A model generated the notes under the pieces. It had not been told where the DNA came from. It searched no databases and saw only the letters and a list, made by a program, of their open reading frames with translations. DNA of 64,000 bases, from NCBI RefSeq assembly GCF_002303885.1, contig NZ_MRCM01000004.1, positions 62,001 to 126,000 of the forward strand. Reading direction: 5' to 3'. Numbering within the stretch: position 1 is the stretch's first letter; the number at the start of each line of letters is the position of its first letter. A program made the translations under genes and the position numbers. This stretch comes from Flavobacterium sp. ACN2. GTDB lineage: Bacteria; Bacteroidota; Bacteroidia; Flavobacteriales; Flavobacteriaceae. Shown one piece after another: positions 8,283 to 17,428 of the stretch.

Positions 8283-8912
8283 TTATTTGACAGATCTTTT
8301 GTCTAGATCTTTGAATATCTTTTTTAAAGCTCCTTTCATTAATTTATCTGATGTTTTATAGAACTCTACATTATCAATAAACTTGTTTGATTTTTCGGTA
8401 GACCACATCGGTTCGGTTTTTGTTTTTTGAGAAATGCCGACCACATTTTGAGAATAGATGATTTCTTGAGAGTTTAGATCGTAAATTTCAACAAGTACGG
8501 CGGCTTCGTTTTTTCCTACTTCGTCATCGGATTGATAGAGTTCAATATATGAGAAATCACTTTTGCGTTTTGTAGTTGAGATATTGATAAAAAAATCAAA
8601 ACCGGTTCCGTCTTTTAATTCTTTTAGTTTGGTTTTATTAGGATTTAAATGAATCTTTCGGCTAATTAATAGTCCGTTAACATCATTTATATAAAACAAA
8701 CGGTCTCCCAAATTCTTTTTAAAAAACGCTAAAGATTCTTCAGTTAATTTGTCTTTGGATTTTTTTGGACAATCTAATTCATTCATCAACCATCTTCCTG
8801 AGGTAAAATTAACACCGGATCTTGGTCCAGATGTAAACATATAAGTTGGCGTTTTGCAAGATGCCAGGATCAGAGTCAAGAAAATAAAAAAGAATGGTTT
8901 TGCGTTCTTCAT
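8283..8912 (-). CDS. Predicted lipoprotein of unknown function
   Basis: The 209-aa protein starts with a lipoprotein signal peptide whose lipobox LASC gives Cys19 as the anchored residue. The mature part has mixed alpha/beta composition with a conserved-looking MWSTEKSNKFIDN segment near the end. It contains no motif that I can assign. The gene stands alone between two terminator-like hairpins and converges on the membrane protein gene at 7574. Confidence 0.7.
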   Translation of the reverse strand: MKNAKPFFFIFLTLILASCKTPTYMFTSGPRSGVNFTSGRWLMNELDCPKKSKDKLTEESLAFFKKNLGDRLFYINDVNGLLISRKIHLNPNKTKLKELKDGTGFDFFINISTTKRKSDFSYIELYQSDDEVGKNEAAVLVEIYDLNSQEIIYSQNVVGISQKTKTEPMWSTEKSNKFIDNVEFYKTSDKLMKGALKKIFKDLDKRSVK

Positions 8913-9003
8913 AAACTATTTTTGGTTGTGTCAAATGTAGTTTAAAAGATAGTTTTCAGACTATAAAAAACGATTTATTTTTAAGGTTTTACTTTCAAAA
9001 ATA

Positions 9004-9044
9004 AAAATCCCAAATTCCAATGTAAACTTGGAATTTGGGATTTT
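9004..9044 (-). terminator. Perfect 17-bp hairpin after engB
   Basis: AAAATCCCAAATTCCAA (9004-9020) is exactly complementary to 9028-9044 across a 7-nt loop. It sits about 60 bp downstream of the engB stop on the minus strand, so it is a likely terminator. It is the most perfect copy of the recurring AAATCCCAAATTCCAA family. Confidence 0.7.
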
Positions 9045-9102
9045 AATATTGTGAGTTTGTAAAGTTTGAAATTTGGAATTTCAAAAAATTGGAATTTAAA
9101 TT

Positions 9103-9723
9103 TTAAAACTCCGAGTTGTTTTTAAAAACTTCTTGATTCACTTCATCTATATAAGATAATAGTTCTTCTTTTCCGGTAGATTCTGTAGATGAGGTTACAA
9201 AATATTGAGGCATTTCGGCCCAGTTGTTGGCAAACATCTGTTTTTTGTAAGCTGCAATATGAGAATCTATTTTCGTTTTGCTAATTTTATCTGCTTTAGT
9301 AAAAATAATGCAGAACGGAATTTCGCTTTCGCCCATATAAGACATAAATTCGATATCTATTTTTTGAGCTTCGTGGCGAATGTCAATTAAAACAAAAGCA
9401 CAAACCAGTTGTTCTCTGTTTTCAAAATAATCAGTAATAAATTGCTGAAAAACTGATTTTGTTTTCTTAGAAACTTTAGCGTAACCATAACCAGGCAAAT
9501 CGACCAAAAACCAATTGTTATTGATTTTGAAATGATTTATTAATTGTGTTTTTCCTGGTTTTCCAGATGTTTTGGCTAAGTTTTTATTGTTGGTAAGCAT
9601 ATTAATCAAAGATGACTTACCTACGTTTGATCTTCCTATAAAAGCATATTCTGGCAAAAAATCCTTTGGACATTTTGATGCATCAGAATTGCTGACAATA
9701 AATTCGGCGGTGTTAATTTTCAT
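9103..9723 (-). CDS. engB: Ribosome biogenesis GTPase EngB (YihA/YsxC)
   Basis: EngB is an essential small GTPase that helps assemble the large ribosomal subunit. The 206-aa protein shows the G motifs in order: GRSNVGKS (30-37, P-loop), a GKPGKTQ switch-I region, DLPGYGYAKV (G3) and FTKADK (G4). Length and start agree with the family. It is 44 bp downstream of the hydrolase gene and probably shares its promoter. Confidence 0.96.
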   Translation of the reverse strand: MKINTAEFIVSNSDASKCPKDFLPEYAFIGRSNVGKSSLINMLTNNKNLAKTSGKPGKTQLINHFKINNNWFLVDLPGYGYAKVSKKTKSVFQQFITDYFENREQLVCAFVLIDIRHEAQKIDIEFMSYMGESEIPFCIIFTKADKISKTKIDSHIAAYKKQMFANNWAEMPQYFVTSSTESTGKEELLSYIDEVNQEVFKNNSEF

Positions 9724-9767
9724 GTTCTTTCGTTTTAAAACCTCCTAAAAAAAATAAATTTTGACGG

Positions 9768-10532
9768 CTAAAAATTCTTTTCAGTAAGCCATTTTTCAAG
9801 AATTTCATTAAATTCCTGAGGGTGTTCCATCATCGCTGCGTGTCCGCATTTGTCAATCCAGTATAAAGTTGAATTTGGTAACAATTTATCAAATTCTTCA
9901 GCTACATTTGGAGGAGTTACAGAGTCATTTCGACCCCAAATAATACAAGTTTCAACGTCCATTTTTGGCAAATCTTTAGCCATATTATGGCGAATGGCAC
10001 TCTTTGCAATGGTTAAAGTTTTGATTAATTTGATGCGGTCATTAGCTGTAGCGTAAACTTCATCAATCAAATCGGGAGTTGCAATTTTTGGGTCATAAAA
10101 TACAGCTTCAGCTTTTGTTTTGATGTATTCGTAATCGCCTCTTCTTGGATAGCTATCTCCCATTGCGCTTTCGTAAAGTCCAGAACTTCCAGTAATTACA
10201 AGTCCGGCAACTTTCTCAGGATAAAGTTTTGTATGGTACAAAGCAATATGCCCTCCAAGAGAATTTCCTAGAAGAATAACTTTGTCAAACCCTTTGTAAG
10301 TGATAAAGTCTTTTACGTATTTCGCAAAACTTTTTACGTTCGTTTTTAAAATGCTTTGGGTGTATATTGGCAAATCTGGGATAACAACTTTATATCCTTT
10401 CGTTGGGAAATATTGTGCTACACCATCAAAGTTACTTAGACCTCCCATTAAACCATGCAGAATAACGATCGGAGTTCCTTCTCCAGCTTCGAAATAGCTG
10501 TATTTGCCTTCTTTTTTATAGTGTTTGTCCAT
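9768..10532 (-). CDS. Alpha/beta-fold hydrolase
   Basis: This 254-aa cytoplasmic protein has a complete alpha/beta-hydrolase active site: oxyanion segment HGLMGG (26-31), nucleophile Ser91 in GNSLGG, Asp203 in GRNDSVTP and His231 in CGHAAMMEHP. Conservation around these sites resembles esterases and C-C hydrolases of the MhpC/BioH type. The substrate cannot be read from the sequence. It is the first gene of a two-gene unit with engB. Confidence 0.9.
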   Translation of the reverse strand: MDKHYKKEGKYSYFEAGEGTPIVILHGLMGGLSNFDGVAQYFPTKGYKVVIPDLPIYTQSILKTNVKSFAKYVKDFITYKGFDKVILLGNSLGGHIALYHTKLYPEKVAGLVITGSSGLYESAMGDSYPRRGDYEYIKTKAEAVFYDPKIATPDLIDEVYATANDRIKLIKTLTIAKSAIRHNMAKDLPKMDVETCIIWGRNDSVTPPNVAEEFDKLLPNSTLYWIDKCGHAAMMEHPQEFNEILEKWLTEKNF

Positions 10533-10559
10533 CTAATCTAATGCCAATTTCAATTTCGA

Positions 10560-10567
10560 CAAATATA
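10560..10567 (-). promoter_or_regulatory. Candidate -7 element for the hydrolase-engB unit
   Basis: The minus strand reads TATATTTG, matching TAnnTTTG, 28 bp before the hydrolase ATG. The -33 element is not evident. Confidence 0.4.
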
Positions 10568-10805
10568 GGGTTAATTCAACAAAAATGAATTTTTGATGCC
10601 ATTTTTTAACTAGATAATTTCAGTAGAATATGTAAAATGTTAAAAATCAGTAATTAAGATGATATTTGTTAAAATACGTAAATGTTAAGAAATGTGCATT
10701 ATAATCAATTTTTTAAGAAAATTAGCGCATTATTTTTTTGAATGAATAACGTATTTAAGAATCTGTTAATTAATAGTTAAAGTATTGATTAAATGCAGGT
10801 TATGG

Positions 10806-10865
10806 AAAGTGGTAGCAAAGTGGTTAAACTTATTAACAAAGTGGTATAAAGTGGTAATATGTGGT
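10806..10865 (+). promoter_or_regulatory. Five-box MraZ operator upstream of the dcw cluster
   Basis: AAAGTGGT occurs at 10806, 10817, 10838 and 10848, and a variant TATGTGGT at 10858. Start-to-start spacings are 11, 21, 10 and 10 bp, so all boxes lie on one face of the helix. MraZ is known to bind direct repeats ahead of its own gene (TGGGN in E. coli, AAAGTG-type boxes in mycoplasmas). The last box ends 12 bp before the -7 element, so bound MraZ would cover the promoter. The rest of the 378-bp gap (10533-10805) is AT-rich with no other clear signal beyond the divergent hydrolase promoter. Confidence 0.8.
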
Positions 10866-10876
10866 AATATTTTTTA

Positions 10877-10884
10877 TATTTTTG
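10877..10884 (+). promoter_or_regulatory. -7 element of the dcw cluster promoter
   Basis: TATTTTTG matches TAnnTTTG and lies 27 bp before the mraZ TTG start, just after the MraZ boxes. The -33 region falls within the boxes, which suggests autorepression. Confidence 0.6.
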
Positions 10885-10910
10885 CTGTATAACATGTTAA
10901 CTAGTTTTTT

Positions 10911-11384
10911 TTGAACACAATTGTTGGAACATATGAATGTAAAGTCGATGCTAAAGGGAGGCTAATGATGCCTGCACCTTTAAAAAAGCAGTTGACGGCT
11001 TCTCTTCAAGACGGATTCGTTTTGAAGCGTTCTGTTTTTCAGCCGTGTTTAGAATTGTATCCTATGGTAGAATGGGATGCGATGATGAAAAAAATCAACA
11101 AGCTTAATCGCTTTGTAAAAAAGAACAACGATTTCATTAGAAGGTTTACTGCTGGTGTTAAAGTGGTTGAGGTTGATGCATTAGGAAGATTGCTTGTTCC
11201 AAAAGATTTGGTAACGTTTGCAAGTATTTCTAAAGATGTGGTTTTTTCATCTGCGGTTAATATTGTTGAGATTTGGGACAAAGATTTATACGAGAAATCA
11301 ATTAGTGGCGAAGATATGGATTTTGCAGATCTAGCCGAAGAAGTAATGGGAAATATTAATGACGACGAAGATGGAATATCATAA
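10911..11384 (+). CDS. mraZ: Transcriptional regulator MraZ
   Basis: MraZ is the first gene of most dcw clusters and a DNA-binding ring-forming protein that represses its own operon. The 157-aa protein has two AbrB-like MraZ domains: GTYECKVDAKGRLMMP (about 6-21) and VVEVDALGRLLVP (about 83-95). It ends in an acidic tail. The start is TTG; no ATG is available that keeps the conserved N-terminus. Its last 14 bases overlap the rsmH start. The boxes at 10806-10865 are its likely operator. Confidence 0.95.
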   Translation: MNTIVGTYECKVDAKGRLMMPAPLKKQLTASLQDGFVLKRSVFQPCLELYPMVEWDAMMKKINKLNRFVKKNNDFIRRFTAGVKVVEVDALGRLLVPKDLVTFASISKDVVFSSAVNIVEIWDKDLYEKSISGEDMDFADLAEEVMGNINDDEDGIS

Positions 11385-12267
11385 TCCGGTTTTGCTTCAT
11401 CCAACAGTAGATGGTTTAAATATTAAACCTGATGGTGTGTATGTAGATGTTACGTTTGGAGGCGGTGGTCATTCAAAAGAGATTTTAAAAAGATTAGGGC
11501 CAAACGGAAGGCTGTTTGCATTTGACCAAGACGAAGATGCGCTTGCCAATGCACTGCCAGACGAAAGGTTCACTTTGATAAACGAAAATTTTAGGTTCAT
11601 AAAAAGGTTTTTACGTTTTCACGGAGTAAAAGCAGTAGATGGAATCTTGGCAGATTTGGGAGTTTCATCACATCAGTTTGATGTTCCAGAAAGAGGTTTT
11701 TCTACCCGATTTGATGCCGAACTAGATATGCGGATGAGTCAAAAGAATGATTTGAATGCTTATCGAGTGGTTAACGAATATGAAGAACAGGATTTACGTC
11801 GTGTTTTTTTTGATTATGGGGAGTTGAAAAATGCACCGGTTTTGGCTAGAACAATTGTTGAGGCAAGAAAAGATTACCCAATCAAAACGACTGAAGAATT
11901 GAAAGATGTTCTGAAAAAGTTTTTGCCAGAGAAAGTTCGAAACAAAGTTTTGGCTCAGATATACCAGGCAATTCGAATCGAGGTAAATCAGGAAATGGAT
12001 GTTCTAAAAGAATTTATTGAGCAGTCGTTGGAAGTTTTAAAACCAGGAGGAAGATTTTCGGTAATCTCGTATCATTCTTTAGAAGATCGTTTGGTAAAGA
12101 GGTTTATTAAAAACGGAATGTTTGAAGGAGAGCCAGAAAGAGATTTTTACGGAAATTTTTCAGTTCCATTCAAAACTATCGGAAAACTGATTGTTCCAGA
12201 CAACGAAGAAATCAAAATTAATAATAGAGCAAGAAGTGCCAAATTAAGAGTCGCAGAAAAGCTATAA
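11371..12267 (+). CDS. rsmH: 16S rRNA (cytosine(1402)-N(4))-methyltransferase RsmH
   Basis: RsmH (MraW) methylates C1402 in the decoding centre of 16S rRNA using S-adenosylmethionine. The 298-aa protein shows the SAM-binding motif DVTFGGGGHS near the start, FAFDQDEDA and the family signatures ADLGVSSHQFD and VISYHSLEDRLVK. An ATG at 11359 would add four residues, but the family N-terminus starts at MEYHNPVLL, so 11371 is preferred. It overlaps mraZ by 14 bp; ftsL follows after 21 bp. Confidence 0.95.
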   Translation: MEYHNPVLLHPTVDGLNIKPDGVYVDVTFGGGGHSKEILKRLGPNGRLFAFDQDEDALANALPDERFTLINENFRFIKRFLRFHGVKAVDGILADLGVSSHQFDVPERGFSTRFDAELDMRMSQKNDLNAYRVVNEYEEQDLRRVFFDYGELKNAPVLARTIVEARKDYPIKTTEELKDVLKKFLPEKVRNKVLAQIYQAIRIEVNQEMDVLKEFIEQSLEVLKPGGRFSVISYHSLEDRLVKRFIKNGMFEGEPERDFYGNFSVPFKTIGKLIVPDNEEIKINNRARSAKLRVAEKL

Positions 12268-12288
12268 TATATATTAAGGTAGGAAATA

Positions 12289-12636
12289 ATGAAAAGTGGT
12301 GTATTTAGCATATTAAAAGCAAGATTCCTGATTCATGAAGATGCAGTAAAAAATTGGCGATTTATCGTTTTTATAATTCTGCTGGCCATTTTGATGATTG
12401 CCAATACACAGCGATACGAACAAAAGGTTTTTGAAATCGCGAAATTAAATAATGAAGTAAAAGAACTAAGATCTGAATTTGTAGATCGCCGTTCAGAATT
12501 GATGAAGTTAAAAATGGAGTCAACTATCTCGGATAAAATGTTAGAAAAACAAATTTTTCCGTCGACGGTTCCTCCAGTGAAAATAGAAGTTAAAAAAGAA
12601 GAAGAAAAAAGTTTCTTTAAAAGAATATGGCAGTAG
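12289..12636 (+). CDS. ftsL: FtsL-like cell division protein
   Basis: A 115-aa bitopic membrane protein with a cytoplasmic N-terminus, one transmembrane helix (about 24-40) and a periplasmic coiled coil (about 45-85, with KLNNEVKELRSEF). This is the topology of FtsL, which works with FtsB and FtsQ to activate septal peptidoglycan synthesis by FtsW-FtsI. Sequence conservation in the family is low, so the name rests on topology and on its position between rsmH and ftsI. It overlaps ftsI by 10 bp. Confidence 0.85.
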   Translation: MKSGVFSILKARFLIHEDAVKNWRFIVFIILLAILMIANTQRYEQKVFEIAKLNNEVKELRSEFVDRRSELMKLKMESTISDKMLEKQIFPSTVPPVKIEVKKEEEKSFFKRIWQ

Positions 12637-14633
12637 ACGATAAACATATATCCTACAGAATTTACCTCGTAGCAGTTTTCATCTTTTTGATGGCAATTGC
12701 TATTGTCGTTAAATTAACCAATATTCAGTGGGTTGATGGAGATTATTACAGAAAACTGGCGAAACAGCGTACCGTTAGAAATTTTGTAATTCCTGCCAAT
12801 AAAGGAAATATTTATTCTGCTGATGGAAGTTTATTGGCAACATCTATCCCGAATTATGAAATTCGTTTTGATGCAAAAGCGCCAAAAAAAGAAACATTCG
12901 AAAAGTATGTAAAACAATTGTCAGATTCTCTAGCAACTGTTTTAGATAAGCCAAGTGGCTATTTTCAAAAAGAATTAAGAAAAGCACGAGAGAATAAAAA
13001 CCGTTATTATTTGATTGCCCGCAATTTGAGTTATACGGAATATGTAAAAATTAAAGGGTTTCCATTATTCAATTTAGGTGCTTTCAAAGGTGGAATTATT
13101 GTTGAGCAAGAAACTGTTAGAAAACATCCAATAGGTAAAATTGCAGAAAGAACAATTGGCTACGACCGTATTGATCCAGCAACTGGAATAGAAGTAGGAA
13201 AAGGAATTGAATGGGCTTTTAAAAGCTATTTGAACGGAAAAGATGGTAAAATTCTAAAGCAAAAAATTGCAAAAGGACAATGGAAACCAATTCGTGATGT
13301 AAACGAAGTGGATCCAATTGACGGTTACGATGTGATTTCGACTATAGATGTTTTCATTCAAGATATCGCACACCACGCTTTGTTGAAACAATTGGAAGAT
13401 TACGAAGCAGATCACGGTTGTGTGGTAGTAATGGAAACAGAAACAGGATATATAAAAGCGATTTCAAATTTAGGAAGAGCAGAAGATGGTTCTTATTACG
13501 AAACAACCAATTATGCAGTTGCTGAATCTCACGAACCTGGATCGACTTTTAAATTAGTTGATTTAATGGCGATTTTAGAAGATAAGGTGGCTGATACAAG
13601 TACAGTTTACGATAGTCATGGCGGAGAAATTAGATATTATGGAAGAGCTGTTCGTGATTCGCATAGAGGTGGTTACGGGAAAGTTACTTTGGCACGCGGA
13701 TTTGAGCTTTCGTCCAATACCGTAATGGTTCAGGCAGTCTACGAAAATTACAAAAGCAACCCTTCTAAATTTGTAAATCATATCAATAATTTAGGCTTAA
13801 ATAAACCATTGGGATTGCATTTTAAAGGAGAAGGAAGGCCTTATATTCCGCAGCCTGGAGACAAACATTGGTCGGGAACTACGCTTCCTTGGATGGCTTT
13901 TGGATATAACGTTTCGGTTACGCCAATGCAGACTTTAACTTTGTATAATGCGGTTGCAAACAATGGGGTAATGGTAAAACCGCAATTTGTATCAGAAATT
14001 AAAGAATGGAACAAAACCATTAAAAAGTTTGATACAGAAGTAATGAATCCAAAGGTTTGTTCACCAGAGACACTTAAAAAAGTAAAAGCAGTTTTGGCGA
14101 ATGTGGTGAAAAAAGGAACAGGTTCTAAGTTGTATTCGAAAGATTTTTCAATGGCAGGAAAAACGGGAACAGCTATGGTGAATTATGGCAACGCAGGAAG
14201 AGAAGGAATGTATTATGCATCTTCTTTTGCGGGCTATTTTCCAGCTGATCATCCAAAGTATTCTTGTATTGTAGTAGTTCATAAACCTAATACGTCTAGA
14301 AATAATTACTATGGAGCAGATGTTGCCGGACCGGTTTTTAAGAGAATTGCGCAAAAGATTTTTACCGATGCGCCTTCGACAAATAAAATCAAAAAATTAG
14401 ATTCTAGAATTCCGAAGCAGGATGCTAGTTATGATAAATATACGGCTGAAGCTAATAAAAAGCTTAACCAGATTCCGAATTTAAAAGGAATGCCAGGAAT
14501 GGACGCGATTGCTTTACTAGAAAATTTAGGTTTGAAAGTAAAAGTAAATGGAATGGGGAAAGTAAAGAATCAATCGATTCAAGCGGGAACCAGTATAAGT
14601 AAAAACACAACAATTTTATTAGAATTATCGTGA
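12627..14633 (+). CDS. ftsI: Septal penicillin-binding protein FtsI/PBP3 with C-terminal PASTA domain
   Basis: FtsI is the transpeptidase that cross-links septal peptidoglycan. The 668-aa protein has an N-terminal membrane anchor (about 11-30), a dimerisation domain (about 50-240) and a transpeptidase domain with active-site Ser306 in STFK, a SSN motif in ELSSNTVM and KTGT at 512-515. A single PASTA domain closes the protein (about 615-668, IPNLKGMPGMDAI onward). PASTA domains are typical of Gram-positive SpoVD/PBP2x proteins and are also found in Bacteroidota FtsI. It overlaps murE by four bases (GTGA). Confidence 0.95.
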   Translation: MAVDDKHISYRIYLVAVFIFLMAIAIVVKLTNIQWVDGDYYRKLAKQRTVRNFVIPANKGNIYSADGSLLATSIPNYEIRFDAKAPKKETFEKYVKQLSDSLATVLDKPSGYFQKELRKARENKNRYYLIARNLSYTEYVKIKGFPLFNLGAFKGGIIVEQETVRKHPIGKIAERTIGYDRIDPATGIEVGKGIEWAFKSYLNGKDGKILKQKIAKGQWKPIRDVNEVDPIDGYDVISTIDVFIQDIAHHALLKQLEDYEADHGCVVVMETETGYIKAISNLGRAEDGSYYETTNYAVAESHEPGSTFKLVDLMAILEDKVADTSTVYDSHGGEIRYYGRAVRDSHRGGYGKVTLARGFELSSNTVMVQAVYENYKSNPSKFVNHINNLGLNKPLGLHFKGEGRPYIPQPGDKHWSGTTLPWMAFGYNVSVTPMQTLTLYNAVANNGVMVKPQFVSEIKEWNKTIKKFDTEVMNPKVCSPETLKKVKAVLANVVKKGTGSKLYSKDFSMAGKTGTAMVNYGNAGREGMYYASSFAGYFPADHPKYSCIVVVHKPNTSRNNYYGADVAGPVFKRIAQKIFTDAPSTNKIKKLDSRIPKQDASYDKYTAEANKKLNQIPNLKGMPGMDAIALLENLGLKVKVNGMGKVKNQSIQAGTSISKNTTILLELS

Positions 14634-16093
14634 ACGTATTAAAAGACATATTATATAAAGTAGCTATTGAATCTGTAAAAGGTTCAACAGATATTGCTAT
14701 TCAGAAAATCGAATTTGATTCTCGTAAAGTAGAAGCAAATGATATTTTTGTAGCAATTCGCGGTTCACTTTCAGATGGACACGATTATATCGAAAAAGCA
14801 ATTCAGCTTGGGGCAAAAGCTATTATTTGTGATACGCTTCCTGAAAATGCGGCTACTGACGTAACTTATGTTAAGGTTAAAGATACGAACACCGCTTTGG
14901 CTTTTATGGCGGCTAATTATTTTGAAGATCCGTCTGCAAAACTAAAATTAGTTGGTGTAACAGGAACAAATGGAAAAACGACTATTGCGTCCTTATTGTT
15001 TCAGTTGTTTCAAAAAGCAGGCTTTAAGGTTGGTTTATTGTCAACGGTAAAAATTGTAGTAGATCAAACAGAATATCCAGCAACGCATACAACACCAGAT
15101 TCTTTAACTATAAATCATTATTTAAATGAAATGGTTGAAGCTGGCGTTACACATTGTTTTATGGAAGTAAGTTCGCATGGAATTCACCAGAAACGTACAG
15201 AAGCTTTGCATTTTGTGGGCGGAATTTTTACGAATCTTTCTCATGATCACTTAGATTATCATCCAACATTTGCTGAATATAGAGATGTTAAAAAGTCATT
15301 TTTTGATTCTCTTCCAAAATCAGCTTTTGTTATATCGAATATTGATGACAAAAACGGATCGGTAATGCTTCAGAATACAGTGGCTAAAAAACTGACTTAC
15401 GCTTTAAAATCTTATGCAGATTATAGAGCGCAGATTTTAGAAAGCCAATTGTCTGGATTATTGTTGAAAATCAATGATAATGAAGTTTGGGTAAAACTGA
15501 TTGGTACATTCAACGCATACAATGTTTTAGCGATTTATGGAACCGCAGTAGAGCTAGGAATTGATAGTCTTGAAGCGTTACGTTTACTATCTGATTTAGA
15601 AAGTGTTTCGGGTCGTTTTCAGTATATCGTATCAGATGGCGGAATTACTGCTGTTGTAGATTACGCACATACGCCAGATGCCTTAGAAAATGTTTTAAAA
15701 ACGATAAATGATATTCGCACTAAAAACGAACAGCTAATTACTGTAGTAGGCTGTGGAGGAAATCGTGATAAAACAAAACGTCCAATAATGGCAAAGATTG
15801 CTTCAGATTTAAGCGATAAAGCGGTTTTGACTTCAGATAATCCAAGAAACGAAGATCCGGAAGTTATTTTGGATGAAATGGAGCAGGGAGTTGAGCCTCA
15901 CAACTATAAAAAAATGCTGCGAATTACAGATAGAAAACAGGCAATTAAAACGGCTTGTCAATTTGCTCAGCCTAAAGATATCATTTTAATTGCAGGAAAA
16001 GGGCATGAAACCTATCAAGAAATAAATGGTGTTCGCCATCATTTTGATGATATGGAAACGGTAAAAGAGATTTTAGAACAACTAAATAAATAA
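14630..16093 (+). CDS. murE: UDP-MurNAc-L-Ala-D-Glu:meso-diaminopimelate ligase
   Basis: MurE adds the third residue of the peptidoglycan stem peptide. The 487-aa protein has the ATP-binding loop GVTGTNGKTT (109-118), the substrate-binding THTTPDS segment, and DNPR at 403-406 followed by NEDP. DNPR is the signature of enzymes that use meso-diaminopimelate rather than lysine. The start codon is GTG, overlapping the ftsI stop as GTGA. About 100 bp holding an inverted repeat separate it from mraY. Confidence 0.96.
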   Translation: MNVLKDILYKVAIESVKGSTDIAIQKIEFDSRKVEANDIFVAIRGSLSDGHDYIEKAIQLGAKAIICDTLPENAATDVTYVKVKDTNTALAFMAANYFEDPSAKLKLVGVTGTNGKTTIASLLFQLFQKAGFKVGLLSTVKIVVDQTEYPATHTTPDSLTINHYLNEMVEAGVTHCFMEVSSHGIHQKRTEALHFVGGIFTNLSHDHLDYHPTFAEYRDVKKSFFDSLPKSAFVISNIDDKNGSVMLQNTVAKKLTYALKSYADYRAQILESQLSGLLLKINDNEVWVKLIGTFNAYNVLAIYGTAVELGIDSLEALRLLSDLESVSGRFQYIVSDGGITAVVDYAHTPDALENVLKTINDIRTKNEQLITVVGCGGNRDKTKRPIMAKIASDLSDKAVLTSDNPRNEDPEVILDEMEQGVEPHNYKKMLRITDRKQAIKTACQFAQPKDIILIAGKGHETYQEINGVRHHFDDMETVKEILEQLNK

Positions 16094-16102
16094 CAAAAAG
16101 GA

Positions 16103-16185
16103 AATTTCAAATTCCAAATCCCAATAAAATTTGGATTTTGGGTTTTAAAAAATTGGAATTTAATTCGAGATTGGAATTTAAAAAA
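16103..16185. repeat. Inverted repeat between murE and mraY
   Basis: The segment carries AAATTCCAAATCCCAA followed by TTGGATTTTGGGTTTT and two copies of TTGGAATTT, forming an imperfect hairpin of the AAATCCCAAATTCCAA family. It has no strong T-run after it, so it is more likely an mRNA structure than a full stop inside the dcw operon. Confidence 0.6.
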
Positions 16186-16195
16186 ATAAGAAAAT

Positions 16196-17428
16196 ATGCT
16201 GTACTACTTATTCGAATATTTTGATAAAACATTGGACGTTCCTGGAACAGGGGTTTTCCAGTACATCACATTTAGATCAGCTTTGGCATTTATGCTTTCG
16301 TTGCTTCTGTCGACTATTTATGGTAAAAGAGTAATTAACTTTTTACGCCGTCAGCAAGTTGGGGAAACAGTACGTGAGCTTGGTCTTGCAGGTCAGAATG
16401 AAAAAGCTGGTACGCCAACAATGGGAGGGTTAATTATCATTTTTGCAACCTTAGTTCCGGTTTTGTTATTTGCAAGATTGCATAACATTTATATCGTTTT
16501 GCTGATTGTAACAACATTGTGGATGGGAACAATTGGTTTTGTTGATGATTATATCAAGATATTCAAAAAAGACAAACAAGGCTTAAAAGGTATTTTTAAA
16601 GTAATTGGTCAAGTTGGTCTTGGAATTATAGTAGGAGCGGTTCTTTATTTTAATCCTGCTGTTACGGTAAGAACAGATACTGGACGTACAGATATTTTTA
16701 AAACAGCGGGAAACACAACAGTTGTATTGCCAGCGCCTATTGAAGAAAAATCTACAGCAACGACAATTCCTTTTGTAAAAAATAATGAATTTGATTATGC
16801 TGAAGTATTGTCTTTTATGGGAGATGGATATGAGAAATGGGCTTGGTTGATTTTTATTCCAGTAGTGATTTTTATTATTACAGCGGTTTCAAATGGGGCT
16901 AATTTAACAGATGGGATCGACGGACTGGCCGCAGGAACCTCTGCAATATCCGTCCTCGCACTCGGGATTTTTACGTTCGTTTCTGGTAATATCATTTTTT
17001 CAAATTATCTGAATATTATGTACATCCCCAATTCGGGAGAAATGACGGTCTTTATTTCAGCTTTTGTGGGTGCGCTTATTGGTTTTCTTTGGTACAATTC
17101 TTATCCAGCTTCTGTATTTATGGGAGATACGGGAAGTTTGACTATTGGAGGGATTATCGCAGTTTTAGCCATTGCAGTTCGTAAAGAAATATTGATTGTT
17201 TTATTCTGTGGAATTTTCTTAGCAGAAAGTGCTTCAGTAATTATTCAGGTAACTTATTTTAAATATACGAAGAAGCGTTTCGGAGAAGGACGAAGAATTT
17301 TCCTGATGTCGCCTTTGCATCATCATTATCAGAAAAAAGGATACCACGAAAGTAAAATCGTAACCCGTTTCTGGATTGTTGCTGTAATGTTAGCCATTTT
17401 ATCAATCATCACTTTAAAACTGAGATAA
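16196..17428 (+). CDS. mraY: Phospho-MurNAc-pentapeptide translocase
   Basis: MraY transfers phospho-MurNAc-pentapeptide to undecaprenyl phosphate and makes lipid I at the inner membrane. The 410-aa protein has about ten transmembrane helices and all catalytic signatures: [35 protein letters not shown] and [13 protein letters not shown]. It is about 50 residues longer than the E. coli enzyme. The extra residues form a Thr/Val-rich loop (about 155-205) between two helices. murD begins at the next base after the stop. Confidence 0.96.
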   Translation: MLYYLFEYFDKTLDVPGTGVFQYITFRSALAFMLSLLLSTIYGKRVINFLRRQQVGETVRELGLAGQNEKAGTPTMGGLIIIFATLVPVLLFARLHNIYIVLLIVTTLWMGTIGFVDDYIKIFKKDKQGLKGIFKVIGQVGLGIIVGAVLYFNPAVTVRTDTGRTDIFKTAGNTTVVLPAPIEEKSTATTIPFVKNNEFDYAEVLSFMGDGYEKWAWLIFIPVVIFIITAVSNGANLTDGIDGLAAGTSAISVLALGIFTFVSGNIIFSNYLNIMYIPNSGEMTVFISAFVGALIGFLWYNSYPASVFMGDTGSLTIGGIIAVLAIAVRKEILIVLFCGIFLAESASVIIQVTYFKYTKKRFGEGRRIFLMSPLHHHYQKKGYHESKIVTRFWIVAVMLAILSIITLKLR

